DNA from: Prunus persica
Lineage: Eukaryota > Streptophyta > Magnoliopsida > Rosales > Rosaceae
Assembly: GCF_000346465.2 (NCBI RefSeq)
Contig: NC_034010.1
Coordinates: forward strand, 25,315,791 to 25,379,790
Reading direction: 5' to 3'
DNA: 64,000 bases
The position numbers and the translations under genes were made by a program. Below the pieces are notes generated by a model, which ran no database searches, was not told the DNA's origin, and saw nothing but the letters and a program-made list of their open reading frames with translations. Below, piece by piece: positions 59,570 to 64,000 of this stretch (position 1 is its first letter; every line of letters starts with the position of its first letter).

Positions 59570-60590
59570 GACCAGAAAACAACGACGGTCTAAGTGAAAA
59601 CCGTCGTGGTTTTTAAAAAGACGACGGTTCTAAAAACACCGTCGTGTAATACCACCTTAGACAACTAAAAAATGGAGATTCAAATGGCTGTTCAAAAACA
59701 ACGACGTACCTAATTAAACAACCGACGTCTATTTGAAACAGATTTCCGCAGTGTAAAATCAAAGCAAACAAAGAACGGCAGAAGTTATGAATAGACCGAC
59801 GTAGAAAGTAAAGACGACGATTTCAATAAAAGCCGCCGTTTTTACTCATAAAATAACACGACGAGGTTTTCGTATAAGACGCCGTATAATTACAAACAAA
59901 TCCACGGCTTTAAAATACAAAATAATCTTAACAGATGACACAGATTTGCAATCAGAGAGACAATTTTTTGGAAGTTGATCAACGTCGTTGCAAATTTGCA
60001 ATCAGAGAGACAATTTTCAACGATGGTTATATTATACCTAACGACGTTTAAAAACAAATCAACGTCGCTCAACAAATATATTACGTCGTCTTAGTCTTAC
60101 TTAAGACGACGAAAAATGACGACAGTAGTAAAAAAACAGTCGTTGTTTTTATATTCTTATTTTATTTAAATCTGTCGTGTTAGTTAAAAACGACGGCATA
60201 ACAAAAAACCGTCGTTTTGTTTCAAACTGAATTAATTTAAAATTTCTTCAGGAAAGCAAAATCTATTTATAATTTCCTCGGGTTAGTAATATTGCGTCGT
60301 GTTAGTTTACAAATTCTAGAACATTAATTTCCCTCATTTTAAATTTCCTTGGGAAAGAAAAATCTATTTATCACGCTTTGTAATTGAAAACTAAAACTGA
60401 AAGAATTCTGGAAAAAAAAACTCTATTTATAATTTAAAAATAAAATCCACGTCGGTTGTAGTACACTTAACGACGTTTAACAAAATAATCTACGTCGGTA
60501 ATTATAAATCTACCGCCATCTTACCTTAATATAGACGACGAGAAAACACGACGGTAGAACAGAAAACCGCCGTTGTTTCAGTTTCTTTAA
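59570..60590. repeat. Subterminal CGACG/CGTCG motif array of the CACTA element
   Basis: Dozens of occurrences of ACGACGG, CCGTCGT, ACGTCG and CGACGT, about every 20-40 bp in both orientations. In En/Spm such subterminal repeats are where TNPA binds. Further clusters at 61150-61440, 61690-61790, 62190-62640 and 63565-63940 reach into the leader and the transposase introns. Confidence 0.85.
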
Positions 60591-60642
60591 CAGTTTGGTC
60601 CTTTATCTTTTTGCAGGACTTGTATAGTTCAAAGCATTGACA

Positions 60643-61000
60643 ATGTCTTCATCATATCTCCCAGCAACTACTGATTCGATTGCTCATGCTTTAGAGGCCA
60701 TCTGAAGCCATTTCTATTCTTTATCGCATTCTTGAAACCCATCTTCTTCTTCTGAAGCTCTACGGATAAAGGAAGAGGCTATCACAAATCTGACGGATCT
60801 TCTTAGTCAAAAAAATCAAGCAGAGGATCAGGCACATCTGATCTTCAGATTTCCCTGAGAAGCGAACTTTCCTTCGACAGCGAGTGGATGCCAGGCTTGC
60901 ATCTCTTTTGATGGAAAGCAATGAGTATTCAGAAGCACTAAGTGTCCTATCAGGCTTGATCAAGGAAGTGAGAAGGCTAGTTGACAAGCTTCTTCTTGTC
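60643..61000 (+). pseudogene. RPN6: Captured RPN6 (26S proteasome lid subunit) fragment
   Basis: The ATG at 60643 opens SSSYLPATTDSIAHALEA; then in shifting frames EAISILYRILE, SSSSEALRIKEEAITNLTDL, DLQISL, EKRTFLRQRV, ARLASLLMES-EYSEAL and GLIKEVRRL-DKLLLV. These are the N-terminal part of RPN6/PSMD11 in order. Two internal segments are missing, before DLQISL and between it and EKRTFLRQ, and there are frame breaks. A splice-acceptor-like TTTTTGCAG precedes it (about 60607-60615). It cannot encode the subunit. Confidence 0.85.
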
Positions 61001-61009
61001 AACTAGCCT
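60974..61009. repeat. Perfect 15-bp hairpin at the RPN6 fragment's end
   Basis: AGGCTAGTTGACAAG, a 6-base loop CTTCTT, then CTTGTCAACTAGCCT. The left arm is RPN6 coding sequence. The right arm replaces the expected continuation and ends the homology. Confidence 0.85.
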
Positions 61010-62427
61010 AAATGTAAGCTCAATTTCTCTTTGAGAAAGACCTCCAAATTATTGTCTTTGAGATGTGAGAGACAGTGTCTCTGAGAGAGGAAGAACTTGG
61101 AACCCTAAATGTAAACCGCGAAAATGAATGAAAGCGACAAATTTATAGAATAAATTTTTAAAACCAACAGCGGTCCTTACCAAAAAACCGCCGTTTAAAT
61201 TGTAAAATCAACGTCGGTATTACTGACGTATATTACAGAACTCCACGTCGGTACATTAATAATCACGACGTCTTAAATAATCTACCATGACGCGAGTTAT
61301 TACTTATGTACTTTAATTTTTGAGTTTACTACGACGGTACCTACAACACTACTGTCGTATTTATTTACCACGTCCGAAGTTAAATTTACCGTCGTATTTT
61401 GTACTTTATATGTCGTAGTTATATGTAACCGCCGTATTATTTTTTTAAAATAGTTTTATATGTAAGCAACTTTTCGTCTACTTGACTTACACATTAGTTG
61501 TTTTTATATTCTTATTTTATTTAAATCTGTCATCCAAAAAAGAAACTTTACATATTGCAGAATATTAATTTCCTTCGTTTTAAATTTCCTCCGGAAAAAA
61601 AACTCTATTTATAACGCACTGTAATTGAAAAATAAACTGAAAGGTCACGGGAAAAAAAATTCTATTCATAATTTAAAAATTAAAATCCACGTCGGTTATA
61701 TTAAACCTAACGACGTTAAATGAAATGATTCCACGTCGAACGAAAAATATTGCGTCGTGTTAGTTAAAAACGACGTAGTTAAATGTAACCGCCGTATTAT
61801 TTTTTTGAAATGGTTTTATATGTAAGCAACTTTTCGACTTACACATGCACTGTTTCCAAACCCGATTAAAAATTTCAATCTCCAGAGAAACCTTTTCCTC
61901 TTTTTTCCTTGTCAGAGCATTGTCAGAGTTTCTCATCTCTTCCTCCCGTCTTCTTCGTCGTCCTTGAACTTAAACATCGATCATCTTCCTCTTGCTTTCA
62001 TTGCACGCAAAAGGTAAGCTTTCATTTTCACTATTTTGGTTACTGTTTTGCATGCTCATACGTTTTTTGTTTGAAAAATCTTTTTACCTTTTTTCTGGCC
62101 AAAATCATTTTACTTCTTTCCAAGTTTGATAAAATATACAGACAAAGAGGGAAAGTTTCCAACTTTGAAGACAACTACCTCAACTAAATAAGACGACGGT
62201 AGACCACGACGGTTCGTCAGTTGTTCTAGCGTCGTCTGAAAATTGACAAAGTTGTTTTTAAAATAATAGTCTTTTTTTGTATGCTTGTTTAATTGCAGGT
62301 TTGATTTCTCTGAACAATGGTTTTTGTTTTTCCCTTATTTGATAAAATATAAAGAAAAAGAAACTAGGGTTGGTATCTAATATAGACGACAAAATATCTT
62401 ATTGTTTTACGTCGTGTGAATGTTAAT

Positions 62428-62565
62428 ACCACGACGGTGTATTACTATTGACGTCGTATGAACATAAATACCACGACGTTATATAAATAATAGTTTACCA
62501 CGACGGTGTATTACTATTGACGTCGTGTGAACATATATACCACGACGTTATATAAATAATGGTTT
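62428..62565. repeat. 69-bp tandem duplication in the CACTA leader intron
   Basis: Two units starting ACCACGACGGTGTATTACTA at 62428 and 62497, each with ACGTCGT and CCACGACGTTATATAAATAA. Confidence 0.85.
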
Positions 62566-62698
62566 TAAACATTTATTACGTCTGAGATTATTTCATTGCG
62601 TCGTCTAAAATCATATCATACGTCGTATTTTTTAATACCGTCGTTTGTGTTCTTAATGTTTTCCTGAAATATTTTCACTTGCAGTTTTGTCTGTTAAA

Positions 62699-63994
62699 AT
62701 GGTTTCTCAACAACAAACTAAGGATTCTGGCTCCAAGAAGCTTGGAATGGTAGCTCCTCAAGACAAGTCTTCGAAGGAGATGAAGTCTTCGAAGAAGATG
62801 AAGTTTGCTTCATCATCTGCTGAGACAGAACCAACCAGCCAGACAACAATCTCTGATGATTCAAAGACTGGTCAAGGTATGAGCACAATGCCTCGTGTTG
62901 TGAAGAGAAAGCTTCAGAAACTGAGGCCAATTGTTGAGTACAATAAAAGGGGGAAAGGTGTTGGCCAAGCACATATTGAGATGCAGTCGTATATTGGTGT
63001 GTTGGCACGCTCCAGGATCCCACTTGTGGACAAGAAATGGTCCCAAATCCCCAAGGATATAAAGGAGCAGATTTGGGAAGCAGTTGACATGGCTTTTGTC
63101 GTAGGCCAAGGGGGCAAGACCTCTGTTTTAGCTTCTGCTTCCAAGAAATGGAAGGATTTCAAGTCTACACTAACGAGGCATTATATCCTTCCATACACCA
63201 ATGACAGGGAGAAATTAAGCCAACCCCCTGAAACATATAAATTCATAGAGAAAGCACAATGGGATGCCTTTGTAGCTTCAAGGCTATCCAAAGATTTTGA
63301 GTCTGTGCATTCTCAACATGCACAGATTAGGGAGAAACTCGAGTACAATCATCGATTGTCTCGAAAAGGATATGCTGGATTGGAGGATCAATTGGAGGAA
63401 ACCATGCCTGGGGTAGAAATTGATCGATCTACCTTATGGAAGAGAGCTAGACAGGACAAACATGGTAACATCCCTGATCCAAAGGTGGCAGAGAAAGCAA
63501 AATTAATTGTAAGCCTACTATCACTCTGTTTTAAATTTTTATTAAACTGTGAATTATTCTTATAACGTCGTATGTTATATTTTTCGTCGTGTGAATGATA
63601 TTACCACGTCGAAAAGTTTTTAAAAACGTCGTTAAAGGTCTAAATAGGAATCACTACTAATTTTCTGTAATTATAGCATAAGACGTCGGTGGTTCATTTT
63701 CGCGTCGTTTGAATGATATTACCACGTCGAAACTTTTTTAAAAACGTCGTTAACGGTCTAAATAGGAATCACTACTCTGTTTTCTTTAATTATAGCATAA
63801 GACGTCGGTTGTTTATTCATTTCGTCGTTTTAAATAAATAACCACGTCGGTATAACTACCGTCGTGATAAGTTATAATAACGTCGGTTTATACGTTATTG
63901 CGTCGTGTGAAATTATATAATACGTCGTTTGTACATAAATAACCGTCGTGTGTTTTTTTGTTTATCTTTGTTTTAGGATGAATTGCAGAAATAA
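62699..63994 (+). CDS. TNPA-like (Transposase_24, En/Spm) transposase gene, partial
   Basis: Exon 62699-63508 (270 codons) begins MVSQQQTKDSGSKKLGM after a splice acceptor at 62684. A non-coding leader exon probably ends with the donor at 62012. A Lys/Ser-rich start is followed by the conserved block WSQIPKDIKEQIWEAV, SASKKWKDFKSTLTRHYI, QWDAFVASRLSKDFE and LEYNHRLSRKGYAGLED, then TLWKRARQDKHGN. These are features of the plant En/Spm-type family. The intron 63509-63976 is full of CGTCG motifs. The next exon reads DELQK and then TAA (63992-63994), where related proteins continue with Gln, so this copy may be truncated by a point mutation. Confidence 0.75.
63592..63827. repeat. 118-bp tandem duplication in a transposase intron
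   Basis: Two units starting TGAATGATATTACCACGTCG at 63592 and 63710, each with four or five CGTCG motifs and TTATAGCATAAGACGTCGG. Confidence 0.85.
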
Positions 63995-64000
63995 GTATCG

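Larger units (their letters stand above)
59545..64000 (+). mobile_element. CACTA (En/Spm) transposon, left part
   Basis: The terminus CACTACTACAAAAA at 59545 is typical of plant CACTA elements. It is followed by a long subterminal region dense in short CGACGG/CCGTCG and ACGTCG motifs in both orientations. The element carries a captured RPN6 fragment (60643-61000) and a TNPA/Transposase_24-like gene from 62699. The right end lies beyond the window, so the target duplication cannot be checked. Confidence 0.85.

Overview
This is nuclear DNA of a flowering plant. It is AT-rich, with intron-split genes, GT-AG splice sites, microsatellites and many transposons. The host genes are closest to eudicot families. 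My guess is a woody rosid such as Prunus (Rosaceae), but that is recollection and was not tested.

Layout. (1) 1-8.1 kb: a small three-exon gene of the plant 1589 family (minus), several MITEs, a solo LTR and a LINE-like retroposon. (2) 8.2-16.2 kb: a complete 16-exon vacuolar-type sulfate transporter, SULTR4 class (minus), with a four-unit 82-85 bp tandem repeat upstream. (3) 18.2-22.2 kb: a complete six-exon manganese transporter MTP11 (minus). (4) 23.5-29.6 kb and 52.3-59.3 kb: two related blocks holding four copies of a Cys-rich zinc-knuckle gene, two identical-looking beta-hexosaminidase 3' fragments, shards of SULTR4 and a shared retroposon. (5) 29.8-33 kb: an unrecognised 256-codon ORF and a decayed RimM-like fragment. 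(6) 33.1-35.5 kb: a truncated MTP11 pseudogene. (7) 35,534-51,828: a Mutator-like element (MULE) of about 16.3 kb inserted in the 5' flank of that pseudogene, with a 9-bp target duplication and matching inverted ends; the pseudogene's upstream flank resumes at 51,838. (8) 59,545 to the window end: the left part of a CACTA (En/Spm) transposon with dense CGTCG/CGACG motifs, a captured and rearranged RPN6 proteasome gene fragment and the start of a TNPA-like transposase gene.

The MULE is the most striking object. Its two end genes, a DUF1985/Ulp1-like SUMO-type protease on plus and a FAR1/MURA-type DDE transposase on minus, point inward from the two ends. Between them lie a GRF zinc-finger gene, an F-box-like gene and two divergently transcribed coiled-coil genes that resemble each other. 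MULEs carrying Ulp1-like genes are known; this full cargo and size are worth a targeted search.

SULTR4 (sulfate export from the vacuole) and MTP11 (Mn2+ loading of Golgi-derived compartments) are ordinary host genes. The rest of the window is local duplication and transposon activity built around their fragments. The order of events can be partly read: the retroposon inserted into the hexosaminidase flank before the block duplicated, and the MULE inserted after MTP11 had been copied. No tRNA, rRNA or CRISPR was recognised.
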